Of a stretch of 64,000 nucleotides of DNA, positions 7,819 through 15,579 are shown one piece after another. The stretch is taken from positions 434,001-498,000 of the forward strand of contig CAWEGB010000006.1 of the NCBI GenBank assembly GCA_963808545.1, in the 5' to 3' direction. A model generated the notes under the pieces. It ran no database searches. It was not told the origin of the DNA and saw only the letters and a program-made list of their open reading frames with translations. A program made the position numbers and the translations under genes. This DNA is from JACVRW01 sp963808545 (lineage in GTDB: Bacteria > Actinomycetota > Thermoleophilia > Solirubrobacterales > Thermoleophilaceae). Each line of letters starts with the position of its first letter. Position 1 is the stretch's first letter.

Positions 7819-9039
7819 TCAGGCGGCCTTGATCAGCCCGTGCGGGTCGAAGACGTACTTCTTGGCCGCGCCCTTGTCGAAGTCCTCGTAGCCCTGCTGT
7901 GCCTCGTCCAGGGTGATGACCGTCGCGTTTACCGCATTCGCGATCTGCGCCCGGCCGCTGAGGATCATCTGCATCAGGCCGTAGTGGTACTTCATCACCG
8001 GGCACTGGCCCGTGGTGAAGCTGTGTGACTTCGCCCAGCCGAGCCCGATGCTGATGGAGAGCGAGCCCACCTTGGCCGCGTCGTCGATGCCACCCGGGTC
8101 ACCGGTCACGTACAGGCCCGGGATGCCGAGCTTGCCCGCCACCCGGGTCACGTCCATGATCGAGTTGAGCACGGTCGCCGGAGCCTCGGTGTCGGAGTCC
8201 GACCCGTGGCCGCGGGCCTCGAAGCCGACCGCGTCGACCGCGGCGTCGACCTCGGGCACGCCGAGGAGCTGCTCGATCTGATCCTTCGGGTCGCCCTTCG
8301 AGACGTCGACCGTCTCGCAGCCGAAGCTGCGCGCCTGCTCGAGGCGCTCGGGGATCAGGTCACCGACGATCACCACCGCGGCGCCGAGCAGCTGGGCCGA
8401 GTGCGCGGCGGCCAGCCCCACGGGGCCGCCTCCGGCCACGTAGACCGTGGAACCCGGGCCGACGCCGGCCGTATAGGCCCCGTGGAATCCGGTCGGGAAG
8501 ATGTCCGACAGCATCGTCAGGTCGAGGATCTTGTCCATCGCCTGATCCTTGTCGGGGAACTTGAGCAGGTTCCAGTCCGCGTAGGGGACGACCACGTACT
8601 CCGCCTGGCCGCCGACCCAGCCGCCCATGTCCACGTAGCCGTAGGCTGAGCCGGGACGGTCGGGGTTGACGTTCAGGCAGACACCCGTGTTCTGTGTCTT
8701 GCACATGCGGCAGCGCCCACAGGCGATGTTGAAGGGGACCGAGCAGAGGTCACCCTCCTCGATGAATTCCACGCCCGGACCGGTCTCGATCACCTCACCG
8801 GTGATCTCGTGGCCCAGGATGAGGCCCTCCGGCGCCGTGGTGCGGCCGCGCACCATGTGCTGGTCCGAGCCGCAGATGTTGGTGGAGACGATCTTGAGGA
8901 TGGCCGCGTGCGGGAGCTGGCGCCCGACGTTGTCGGGGTTGACCCCCGGCCCGTCCTTCAGCTCGAACGTCGGGAAGTCGATGTTCTGGACCTCGACCTT
9001 GCCCGTCCCCATGTAGGCGACGCCTCTGTTGTCGGCCAT
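7819..9039 (-). CDS. fdhA: Glutathione-independent formaldehyde dehydrogenase (zinc MDR family)
   Basis: Zinc-dependent medium-chain dehydrogenase of the Pseudomonas FdhA type, which oxidises formaldehyde (or other aldehydes by dismutation) with tightly held NAD. 406 residues. Catalytic zinc ligands appear as ICGSDQH and GLILGHEITG. The structural zinc motif is CGRCRMCKTQNTGVC. The Rossmann loop is VYVAGGGPVGLAAA. The long insertion around MDMGGW-type segments and TMLSDIFPTGFHGA is typical of FdhA rather than ordinary alcohol dehydrogenase. ATG 9039 follows a good GGGGAGGG. It probably detoxifies formaldehyde and feeds formate; no formate dehydrogenase is nearby. A 13-bp palindrome sits about 75 nt upstream. 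Confidence 0.88.
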   Translation of the reverse strand: MADNRGVAYMGTGKVEVQNIDFPTFELKDGPGVNPDNVGRQLPHAAILKIVSTNICGSDQHMVRGRTTAPEGLILGHEITGEVIETGPGVEFIEEGDLCSVPFNIACGRCRMCKTQNTGVCLNVNPDRPGSAYGYVDMGGWVGGQAEYVVVPYADWNLLKFPDKDQAMDKILDLTMLSDIFPTGFHGAYTAGVGPGSTVYVAGGGPVGLAAAHSAQLLGAAVVIVGDLIPERLEQARSFGCETVDVSKGDPKDQIEQLLGVPEVDAAVDAVGFEARGHGSDSDTEAPATVLNSIMDVTRVAGKLGIPGLYVTGDPGGIDDAAKVGSLSISIGLGWAKSHSFTTGQCPVMKYHYGLMQMILSGRAQIANAVNATVITLDEAQQGYEDFDKGAAKKYVFDPHGLIKAA

Positions 9040-9114
9040 GACTGCCCTCCCCTTCTCGAAATCCCGCTGGCTCGGGTTCACTATTCGTGTATCCGGAGCG
9101 CGGCCATGCCAACC

Positions 9115-9127
9115 GCGCAATTTGCGC
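9115..9127. promoter_or_regulatory. 13-bp palindrome GCGCAA-T-TTGCGC upstream of fdhA
   Basis: A perfect inverted repeat immediately after the stop of the small minus-strand gene and 76-88 nt upstream of the fdhA start. It could be an operator over the -35 region or part of a terminator. The cognate regulator is not evident. Confidence 0.35.
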
Positions 9128-9334
9128 TCAGGACGTGTGCTCGGCCAGCCGGGCCCGAAGGGCGTCGCAGCGCTTGCGGAGCTCGTCGGTGCGCGCGCGG
9201 GTCAGCCAGTGCACCGGGTGCTCGCGGCCGCCGTGGCAGCCCCCGGCCATCGAGTACGCGTACTCCCAGCTGGCCAGATGGGCCTTCAACTCAGCCCTGG
9301 CCCGTTCCAGCTCCGACTCGAGGTGCTTTCGCAT
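9128..9334 (-). CDS. Small helical protein of unknown function
   Basis: 68 residues from ATG 9334. It is all-helical in appearance (RKHLESELERARAELKAHL at the start, TDELRKRCDALRARLAEH at the end) with a central SMAGGCHGGREHPVHW segment holding Cys and three His. It lies 67 nt downstream of the Rpf-like gene on the same strand, so it may be co-transcribed. No family was recognised. The TTG at 9349 is an alternative start. Confidence 0.5.
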   Translation of the reverse strand: MRKHLESELERARAELKAHLASWEYAYSMAGGCHGGREHPVHWLTRARTDELRKRCDALRARLAEHTS

Positions 9335-9401
9335 AGGTGGGAAGAACAACGAGGCGGCGGGCCGCCGGCTTGCGGCCCACCGCCCCGCGGAGCTTGCGGA
9401 C

Positions 9402-10025
9402 CTAGCCGCAGACGGGCCAGTGGCCCGCGCCGTGGCGGCTCAGCAGCAGCCACGCGCGCCAGGTCTGCTCGTGGCGCGACGCCGCAGCCGGATCGCCGCT
9501 TCCGCCCACCACCTGCCAGGTGCCGAAGCTGAACTGGTACATGCCGCGGTAGGTCCCTCCGCCCCCGACCGCCCGGGGGTCGCCGTGCGACTCGCAAGCG
9601 GCGATCGATGCCAGTTGCCTGCGGCCCCAGGCCGGAATCCTCTCGACCTTGAACCGGAACACCACAGCCCGCCCGCGCGGGGAGCGGAGGAAGTTCCGGA
9701 ACCGGGTCTGCATGCGCTCGATCGAGTCACGCAGCTCGGGGGTCGTGGGCTCGCGAGCCTCATTGCGCGCGGCCACCACCAGGTTGCGCCCGCGCCAGAC
9801 GTCGTGGCGGTCGAGCTTCAAGCGCCAGCGCTCGTAGGTGCGCTGCAGGCGAGTGCTGGCCGCCTCGGCCTGCGGACGCTCGAAGGCGCCCGGGTCGGTG
9901 TCGATGGTCGTTGTCGTATCGGTGCCGCCGTTCGACTCTTGCTGAGCCGCCGCCGGTATTCCCACGGACGCCGCGAGCACGAGAGCGCACACGCACGCCA
10001 GCAGGATCGTTCCCTGCTTCTTCAA
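9402..10025 (-). CDS. Secreted Rpf-like (transglycosylase-fold) cell-wall hydrolase
   Basis: 207 residues. Residues 1-27 are a signal peptide ending PAAAQ. A Thr-rich linker is followed by a helical region (residues 50-130). The C-terminal 75 residues form a lysozyme-like resuscitation-promoting-factor domain: SIAACESHGDPRAV carries the catalytic Glu, then GTYRGMYQFSFGTWQVVGGSGDPAAA and a terminal GHWPVCG. Rpf proteins cleave peptidoglycan and help dormant actinobacteria resume growth. The 5' region (10026-10295) contains several hairpin-forming stretches and a perfect CRP-type site, paralleling CRP control of rpfA in Mycobacterium tuberculosis. The small helical gene downstream may share the transcript. 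Confidence 0.8.
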   Translation of the reverse strand: MKKQGTILLACVCALVLAASVGIPAAAQQESNGGTDTTTTIDTDPGAFERPQAEAASTRLQRTYERWRLKLDRHDVWRGRNLVVAARNEAREPTTPELRDSIERMQTRFRNFLRSPRGRAVVFRFKVERIPAWGRRQLASIAACESHGDPRAVGGGGTYRGMYQFSFGTWQVVGGSGDPAAASRHEQTWRAWLLLSRHGAGHWPVCG

Positions 10026-10222
10026 CGGAGATCCCTCCGGGTAAGGCCTGCCCGGCTCGGAGGCGCAACGGCCGCCACGGCCGGCATGTGCCGGCTACGT
10101 CACGGACCGAATGAGTGCCCCTGCCAGGACTTGCCGTGTCCGTGCGTCTTCTCCCGCACACGGACAGGGCCGGTTTCGGCTTACCGGGCGAACGTAGTGG
10201 CCGAAATGGCGGTCACGGCAAA

Positions 10223-10240
10223 GTGTGAGTGATGTCACAC
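10223..10240. promoter_or_regulatory. Perfect CRP-type site TGTGA-N6-TCACA upstream of the Rpf-like gene
   Basis: GTGTGA GTGATG TCACAC is a flawless 18-bp dyad matching the consensus of CRP-family cAMP receptor proteins. It lies about 200 nt upstream of the Rpf-like start. The 10026-10222 leader between them contains the paired segments TTTCGGC/GCCGAAA and CCGTG/CACGG. The site is seen directly; regulation is inferred by analogy with mycobacterial rpfA. Confidence 0.6.
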
Positions 10241-10295
10241 AACATGAAACGGCGTGAAACAGCCGCCGGCCCCTTTCCCAGGCGGTGTAGGCCGT

Positions 10296-11738
10296 CTAGG
10301 AGCGCGAGCGCGCCAACTCGATCAGCAGGCGGGTCCCGAACCCGCTCGCACCCTTGCCGACGTAGTTGCGGCTCATTCCCCAGGCCGTCCCGGCGATGTC
10401 CATGTGCACCCACGGGCGCCCGTCCACGAACTGGCGCAGGAACTCCGCCGCGTAGCTCGACATGGCCACCCGCTGCTCGGCCGCGTTGGTCAGATCCGCG
10501 TACTGGCCCTTGGTGAGCTCGAGGTACTCCGGGTGGAGCGGCATTCGCCAGCCCACCTCGCCGGTGGCCTCGCCGGCGGCCTCGACCTCTGCGAACCAGG
10601 CGTCGTCGTTGGCGAACAGGCCGGCGTAGGTGTGCCCGAGCGCCACCAGGATCGCGCCCGTGAGCGTGGCCAGGTCGACGATGCGCTCGGCTCCCTGTTC
10701 GACGGCGTAGCACAGGGCGTCGGCGAGGATCAGGCGCCCCTCGGCGTCGGTGTTGTTGACCTCGATCGTGGTGCCGTTCATGGCGGTCACGATGTCGCCG
10801 GGCTTGACCGCGTGCCCGCTCGGCATGTTCTCGGTGGAGGGAATCACGGCGGTGACCGTGGCCGGCAGCCCCAGCTCGGCGATGCCCGTCATTGCCTCGA
10901 TCACGGCGGCGCCGCCGGACATGTCGAACTTCATCTCCTGCATCTTGGCCGAGGGCTTGATCGAGATGCCGCCGGTGTCGAACGTCACGGCCTTGCCGAC
11001 GTAGGCGAGGTGCGGGCCGGTCGCGGCCGGCGGGCGCCAGCGGAGCACGATCAGGCGGGGCTCCACGTGGCTGCCCCGGGCAACCGCGGCGAAGGCGCCC
11101 ATGCCGCGCGCCACGATGCCGTCCCCGTCAATCAGCTCGACCTCCATCGCCTCGTGCTCGTCGGCGATCTCGCCGGCCCGCTCGGCCAGGAACGTGGGGG
11201 TGGCGACATTGGCGGGGAGGTTCTGCAGGTCGCGGGCCGCGTTCGCCGCGGTGGCGGCCACGCGGGCGCGCTCGACGGCATCGGCATCCAGGTCCTCGCC
11301 CGCGATCTCGAGCGACTCGACCTCCGCGTCCTCGTTCGGCTTGGACTTGAAGCGGTCGAAGGCGTACAGCCGGAGAAGCGTGCCCTCCACCAGCGCGCCG
11401 GCCACCCCGTCACCCGAAGGGGCCGCCCAGGACAGCGAGACCGCGCCCAGCTCCTTGGCCCGGGCTGCGGCGGCTGCCGCCGCCATGCGGGCACGCTCGG
11501 CACCGAACTCGCCGCGCTTGCCCAGGCCGCTGATCAGCACGCGCCGCTGCCCGCCGCCCGGAGCGTCCTCATGCGTGACCGCCACCCGCTTGAGCGCGGC
11601 CTTGGCCTCCCCGAGCTCGACCAGCCGCTGGAGGGCAGGGTCGGCCAGCTCCTCGTCCTCGAACAGCCCCACCACGCGCGTGTCGGCGGCCGTCTCCTCG
11701 GGCGCGCCTCGGCGGGCGCTGACGCTGGGTCCTGGCAT
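10296..11738 (-). CDS. pepA: Leucyl aminopeptidase (M17 family)
   Basis: A cytosolic dinuclear-metal aminopeptidase that removes N-terminal residues from peptides. 480 residues from ATG 11738, the normal PepA length. An N-terminal regulatory domain is followed from about residue 180 by the catalytic domain. The M17 signature NTDAEGRLILADAL is intact, together with GKAVTFDTGGISIKPS (metal-binding Lys and Asp) and the KFDMSGGAAV segment. The start is leaderless: TATGCT lies 9 nt upstream. It is divergent from the thiolase gene with back-to-back promoters. Confidence 0.92.
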   Translation of the reverse strand: MPGPSVSARRGAPEETAADTRVVGLFEDEELADPALQRLVELGEAKAALKRVAVTHEDAPGGGQRRVLISGLGKRGEFGAERARMAAAAAAARAKELGAVSLSWAAPSGDGVAGALVEGTLLRLYAFDRFKSKPNEDAEVESLEIAGEDLDADAVERARVAATAANAARDLQNLPANVATPTFLAERAGEIADEHEAMEVELIDGDGIVARGMGAFAAVARGSHVEPRLIVLRWRPPAATGPHLAYVGKAVTFDTGGISIKPSAKMQEMKFDMSGGAAVIEAMTGIAELGLPATVTAVIPSTENMPSGHAVKPGDIVTAMNGTTIEVNNTDAEGRLILADALCYAVEQGAERIVDLATLTGAILVALGHTYAGLFANDDAWFAEVEAAGEATGEVGWRMPLHPEYLELTKGQYADLTNAAEQRVAMSSYAAEFLRQFVDGRPWVHMDIAGTAWGMSRNYVGKGASGFGTRLLIELARSRS

Positions 11739-11747
11739 GGGCGCGGG

Positions 11748-11753
11748 AGCATA
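11748..11753 (-). promoter_or_regulatory. -10 box TATGCT of pepA
   Basis: Reverse-strand TATGCT, 9 nt before the pepA ATG (11738). Confidence 0.45.
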
Positions 11754-11817
11754 GCCCGGCGATATGGTTCGAGCCCCCCCGGAACTCGCTCCAAACCCGC
11801 AAGGAGACCCAGCCCAG

Positions 11818-13003
11818 ATGCCCAAGACCGTGATCCTCGGCGCGGCCCGCACGCCGTTCGGAAAGATGGGCGGGGCGCTCGCCTCGCTCGACGCGACCGA
11901 TCTCGGCGGCACTGCCATGGCCGCCGCGCTCGAACGGGCCGAGGTCGCGCCCGAGCAGGTCGAGCACGTGGTGTTCGGGCAGGTGCTGCAGGCCGGCCAG
12001 GGCCAGATTCCGAGCCGTCAGGCCCAGATCAAGGCCGGGATTCCCAAGGAGGTGGGCTCGGAGACCATCAACAAGGTGTGCGCCTCGGGCCTGCGCTCGG
12101 CGGGCATCATCGACCAGGCGGTGCGAGCGGGCGATCTCGACGTGGCGATGGCCGGCGGGATGGAGTCGATGTCCACCGCGCCGTATCTCCTCAAGCAGGC
12201 GCGCTTCGGCTTTCGCATGGGCGAGGCCAAGGCGCTGGACGCGATGGTCACCGACGGGCTGACCAACCCGTTCACGGGCAAGCACATGGGAGAGGAGGCA
12301 GACGAGGTCGGCGAGGAGCTCGAGATCACTCGCGCGGACATGGACCGCTTCGCGCTGCGCTCGCACGAGCTGGCGGTGCAGGCCACCGACGAGGGCCGGC
12401 TGCCGGAGGAGATCGTTCCCGTCACGATCAGCCTCGCGCAAGGGCGACACCACCGTGGAGATCGACGAGGCGCCGCGGCGTGAGTCGTCGCTCGAGGCCC
12501 TGTCCAAGCTGCGCGGCGCGTTTCACAAGGAGGGCGCGCACACCGCCGGCAACGCACCCGGCGTCAACGACGGCGCGGGGGCCATGGTGCTGTCGAGCGA
12601 GGAATGGGCGAGGGCCAACGGGCGCACGCCCCTGGCCACGATCGTGGCCCAGGCCGCGGTGGCCGACGAATTCCCGTACCTCGCCCGGACGCCCGCCAAC
12701 GCGACGATCAAGGCGCTCGAGAAGGCCGGCCTGTCCGTGGACGACATCGACCTGTTCGAGATCAACGAGGCGTTCGCCTCGGTCGCCCTCAACTCGATGC
12801 GCATGCTGGAGCTCGACGAGGACAAGGTCAACGTCAACGGCGGCGCGATCGCGCTCGGCCATCCGATCGGCGCCTCGGGAGCGCGCATCCTGATGACGCT
12901 GGTCAACGAGCTTCGCCGCCGCGGCGGCGGGCGCGGCGTGGCCGCGATCTGCTCGGGCGGGGGCCAGGGCGACGCCATGATCGTGGAGGTCAACGGCGGC
13001 TGA
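11818..13003 (+). CDS. Acetyl-CoA acetyltransferase (thiolase), with a one-base frameshift
   Basis: Thiolase that condenses or cleaves acetoacetyl-CoA/3-ketoacyl-CoA. The ATG at 11818 follows AAGGAG. The first 205 residues hold the nucleophile motif NKVCASGLRSA (Cys near residue 88). The frame is broken near 12432: one surplus C turns SSRKGDTTVE into another frame. The C-terminal part is complete, with GVNDGAGAMVL, the NEAFASVALN active-site segment, the GGAIALGHPIGASGAR His motif and CSGGGQGDA (second Cys). Removing one base gives 394 residues, exactly the usual length, so an assembly error is likely. Its place near fadD and the etf genes suggests acyl-CoA metabolism. Confidence 0.88.
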
Positions 13004-13084
13004 CGTCGACCTGCGCCGCGCCGCCGAGGCGGTGCTGCGCCACAACGACGCCCTGGTCCCGCACGAGCTGGGCTCGCGGAGCGC

Positions 13085-13531
13085 CTACTGAGCGGTGCCC
13101 GAGCTCGCCGGGGCCTCGATCGGGGCCGGCGCCGGCTGGGTGATCCGGATGTGGTTGCCGAACGGGTCACGCACGGCGCAGTCGGTGCCGTAGAAGCGCT
13201 CCTCGGGCTCCTGGATGATGTCGACGCCGTCGTCCCGGAGCTTCTCGAAGGTCGCTCGGCAGTCGTCGGTGGTGAGGATGAAGCCGAGCCCAATGGCGCC
13301 CTTGCTGAGCAGGCCGCGGATCTGATCGGCACTGTCCTCGTCGATGAACGCTCCGGGCACCTCGAGCAGCAGCTCGCGGTCGGGCTGGCCGGGCACGCCG
13401 ACGGTGAGCCAGCGCATGAACTCGAGGTCCGCGTCCGCGCGGACCTCCATCCCGAGCTTGCCGACATAGAAGTCGAGAGCCTTGTCCTGGTCGAGGACCC
13501 AAACGCTTGAGTGTGTGATGGCGTTGAACAT
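13085..13531 (-). CDS. VOC-family (glyoxalase/bleomycin-resistance fold) protein
   Basis: 148 residues from ATG 13531. One paired beta-alpha-beta3 VOC domain: NAITHSSVWVLDQDKALDFYVGKLG at the start (metal-ligand His), RELLLEVPG, GLGFILTTDD and DPFGNHIRI near the end. Members bind a divalent metal and act as lyases, dioxygenases or resistance proteins; the substrate is unknown. A TAGCTT -10 box lies 7 nt upstream, inside the end of the AraC-type gene, and the two genes are only 10 nt apart. This regulator/VOC pairing is common in actinobacteria. Confidence 0.8.
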   Translation of the reverse strand: MFNAITHSSVWVLDQDKALDFYVGKLGMEVRADADLEFMRWLTVGVPGQPDRELLLEVPGAFIDEDSADQIRGLLSKGAIGLGFILTTDDCRATFEKLRDDGVDIIQEPEERFYGTDCAVRDPFGNHIRITQPAPAPIEAPASSGTAQ

Positions 13532-13538
13532 GCCGATC

Positions 13539-13544
13539 AAGCTA
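13539..13544 (-). promoter_or_regulatory. -10 box TAGCTT of the VOC gene
   Basis: Reverse-strand TAGCTT, 7 nt before ATG 13531; leaderless pattern. Confidence 0.45.
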
Positions 13545-13994
13545 GTCCCGATCAGCGCGCCGGTCTTCTCCAAAAGTGCTCGATGAGGGCCGGTCCCAGG
13601 CTGCCACCACGCAGCCCGGCACACCTGCCCGCACGGCGGCGTGCGGAGCCTTCTGCTCGCGCTCGCGATAGGCGCGAGGCGATGTACCGACGATCTCGTT
13701 GAAGGTGCGGCTGAAGCTGCCCAGGCTGGTGAATCCCACGTCGAGGCAGATCTCGGTCACGGACCGGTCGGTGTCACGCAGCAGCGCCATGGCCCGCTCG
13801 AGGCGTCGCCGCTGCAGGTAGCGGTGGGGCGTCTCTCCGAAGGTGTCCTTGAAGCTGCGAATGAAGTGCGCGCGCGACAGGTGCACGGAGTCCGCCAGCG
13901 CCTCGATGTCCAGCGCGTCGGCGTAGCTGCGGTCCATGGCGTCCCGGGCCCGCAGCAGCCGACGGTTGTTGTCCACGCTCAGCGCGCCGGTCAT
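13542..13994 (-). CDS. AraC-family transcriptional regulator
   Basis: 150 residues from ATG 13994. The protein is almost only the DNA-binding part. Two helix-turn-helix motifs of the AraC domain span residues of about 15-115 (IEALADSVHLSRAHFIRSFK and EICLDVGFTSLGSFSRTFN), followed by the family's GTSPRAYR. No separate ligand-binding domain is present. A TAAGGT box sits 8 nt upstream. It lies immediately upstream of the VOC gene and probably controls it. Longer upstream reading in the same frame has no start with conserved sequence. Confidence 0.82.
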   Translation of the reverse strand: MTGALSVDNNRRLLRARDAMDRSYADALDIEALADSVHLSRAHFIRSFKDTFGETPHRYLQRRRLERAMALLRDTDRSVTEICLDVGFTSLGSFSRTFNEIVGTSPRAYREREQKAPHAAVRAGVPGCVVAAWDRPSSSTFGEDRRADRD

Positions 13995-14002
13995 CGCGCC
14001 CG

Positions 14003-14008
14003 ACCTTA
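14003..14008 (-). promoter_or_regulatory. -10 box TAAGGT of the AraC-type regulator
   Basis: Reverse-strand TAAGGT, 8 nt before ATG 13994. Confidence 0.4.
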
Positions 14009-14097
14009 CCGGCGCCTCATGCGAGTCGTCCGGACGAATGTCCATGCTGGGCCTGCAAGCGCTAATGGAAACCATTCGTCGTGCCGATGCGAACGGC

Positions 14098-15531
14098 GTG
14101 AAGTCGCGCGCCGCGATTCTCGTCGCTGTCCTCTCCGCGGGGCTGGCCCTCGCCCCGAGCGCGCTCGCCGTGCCGGAGCAGGGCGACGCGGGCGACACTC
14201 CGTCGACCGCCCAGGACCTCACCACCCAGGTCGTCGACTCGATCTCCGGCACGTTCGCCGGCGCGGACTCGGACCTGTTCCGGGTGTGCCTGAGCGGCGG
14301 CGGCTCCTTCTCGGCCTCCACCGTCGGCGTCACCGACCCCGGCACCAACACACAGCTCTTTCTCTTCGACGCCGCCGGCATGGGCATCTACGCGGATGAC
14401 GACGCGGCGGGCACCGAGCAGTCCACGCTCCCGGCCGGCCATCCGCTGACCCCTGCGGCGGCCGGCGAGTACCTCCTGGGCGTCTCGCCCTACGACCGCG
14501 ACCCTCAGAGCGCCGCCGGCGCGATCTTCAACAACGTGCCCTACCTCGTCGGCGCCGACGGCCGCGGCGCGGCCGCGCCGGTGGAGCGCTGGTGGGGCGG
14601 GCTGAGGGCATCGGGCGCCTACACCGTCTCGCTGACCGGCACGAGGGCCTGTGAGTCCGTGCCCCCCACGATCGACCTGCGCAGCCCGGCCGACGGCGCC
14701 CAGGTGCCGCTCGGCGCCGGGGTGGAGGTGGACTTCTCCTGCGCCGACGCGGGCGGCTCGGGCGTGGCGTCGTGCGTCGGCAGCACGCCCGATGGCGAGC
14801 CGCTCGACACCTCGAGCATCGGTCCGCAATCGGTGACGGTCACGGCCCGCGACGGGGCCGGGAACGAGACCACCGAGACTGCGACCGTGGAGGTCGTCGA
14901 CGCGGGGGCACCGACCATCTCGCTGCGGACGCCGGCCGACGGCGCCGAGTACTCCGTGGGCGACGAGCTGATTGCCGACTACGAGTGCCTGGACGAGCCC
15001 GGCGGGTCGGCCGTGGCCTCCTGCACGGGCGACCTGGCCGACGGCGCGGCCCTCGACACCTCGAGCCCAGGCGCCTACACGTTCACGGTCACCGCCACCG
15101 ACGCTGCGGGCAACTCGGGCTCCACCACGGCCTCCTACACGATCTCCGACGGCGGGTACGACTTCGGCGGCTTCCTCTGGCCGGTCCGCGACTTCCCGGC
15201 GGTCAACCGCTGGCCGGCGGGGCTGCCGGTGCCGATTCGCTTCTCGCTCGGCGGCTACCAGGGCAGGGACGTGCTCGAGGGCTGGCCCCGGGTGGCCGAG
15301 GTGGAATGCGGCGCCGGCGAGACGCCGGCGGACGGCCACCCCGCTCGCAGCCCGTGGGGCAAGGGACTGCGCTACAAGCCGCGCCGGGACCGCTACGTGT
15401 TCTGGTGGAAGACCAGCCGCGACTGGCGCGGCAGCTGCCGTCAGTTCCTCCTCAAGCTGGACGACGGCTCGCTGCACCGCGCCGAGTTCCGCTTCACCCG
15501 CCTGCACTGGTGGGGTGTTTGGACGCATTGA
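14098..15531 (+). CDS. Secreted protein with a PPC-like domain and two Ig-like repeats, function unknown
   Basis: 477 residues from GTG 14098, which gives a compact signal peptide (KSRAAILVAV ... PSALA). Residues of about 30-180 resemble a bacterial pre-peptidase C-terminal/jelly-roll domain with Asp-rich segments (ADSDLFRVCLSGG, YADDDAAGTEQS). Two similar Ig-like repeats follow: PPTIDLRSPADGAQVPLG ... TVTARDGAGN and PTISLRTPADGAEYSVG ... TVTATDAAGN, each with a paired-Cys DFSCAD/DYECLD element. The last 130 residues are Trp/Arg-rich with no known motif. It is probably extracellular and disulfide-stabilised. ATG 14065 in the same frame is an alternative start. No protease motif was seen. Confidence 0.55.
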   Translation: MKSRAAILVAVLSAGLALAPSALAVPEQGDAGDTPSTAQDLTTQVVDSISGTFAGADSDLFRVCLSGGGSFSASTVGVTDPGTNTQLFLFDAAGMGIYADDDAAGTEQSTLPAGHPLTPAAAGEYLLGVSPYDRDPQSAAGAIFNNVPYLVGADGRGAAAPVERWWGGLRASGAYTVSLTGTRACESVPPTIDLRSPADGAQVPLGAGVEVDFSCADAGGSGVASCVGSTPDGEPLDTSSIGPQSVTVTARDGAGNETTETATVEVVDAGAPTISLRTPADGAEYSVGDELIADYECLDEPGGSAVASCTGDLADGAALDTSSPGAYTFTVTATDAAGNSGSTTASYTISDGGYDFGGFLWPVRDFPAVNRWPAGLPVPIRFSLGGYQGRDVLEGWPRVAEVECGAGETPADGHPARSPWGKGLRYKPRRDRYVFWWKTSRDWRGSCRQFLLKLDDGSLHRAEFRFTRLHWWGVWTH

Positions 15532-15566
15532 GCCGAGTAAAGACGCACCCCGGCTGCAAGAAGGGC

Positions 15567-15572
15567 TAGTCT
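15567..15572 (+). promoter_or_regulatory. -10 box TAGTCT of the cupredoxin gene
   Basis: TAGTCT, 7 nt before ATG 15580; leaderless pattern. Confidence 0.5.
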
Positions 15573-15579
15573 GACGGCG

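Noticed and set aside
10026..10222. A ydaO-type (c-di-AMP) riboswitch in the leader of the Rpf-like gene, as in some actinobacteria
   Set aside because: Hairpins are present, but the conserved ydaO core elements could not be found on the minus strand.
10254..12893. An 879-codon plus-strand frame opposite the aminopeptidase gene, and other long antisense frames such as 59485-61743 and 62016-63986
   Set aside because: They are shadows caused by high G+C codon bias over pepA and the atp genes; their translations are low-complexity and match no family.
13004..13084. A short plus-strand open frame after the thiolase gene (DVDLRRAAEAVLRHNDA ...)
   Set aside because: It has no start codon and no recognisable family; at most a gene fragment.
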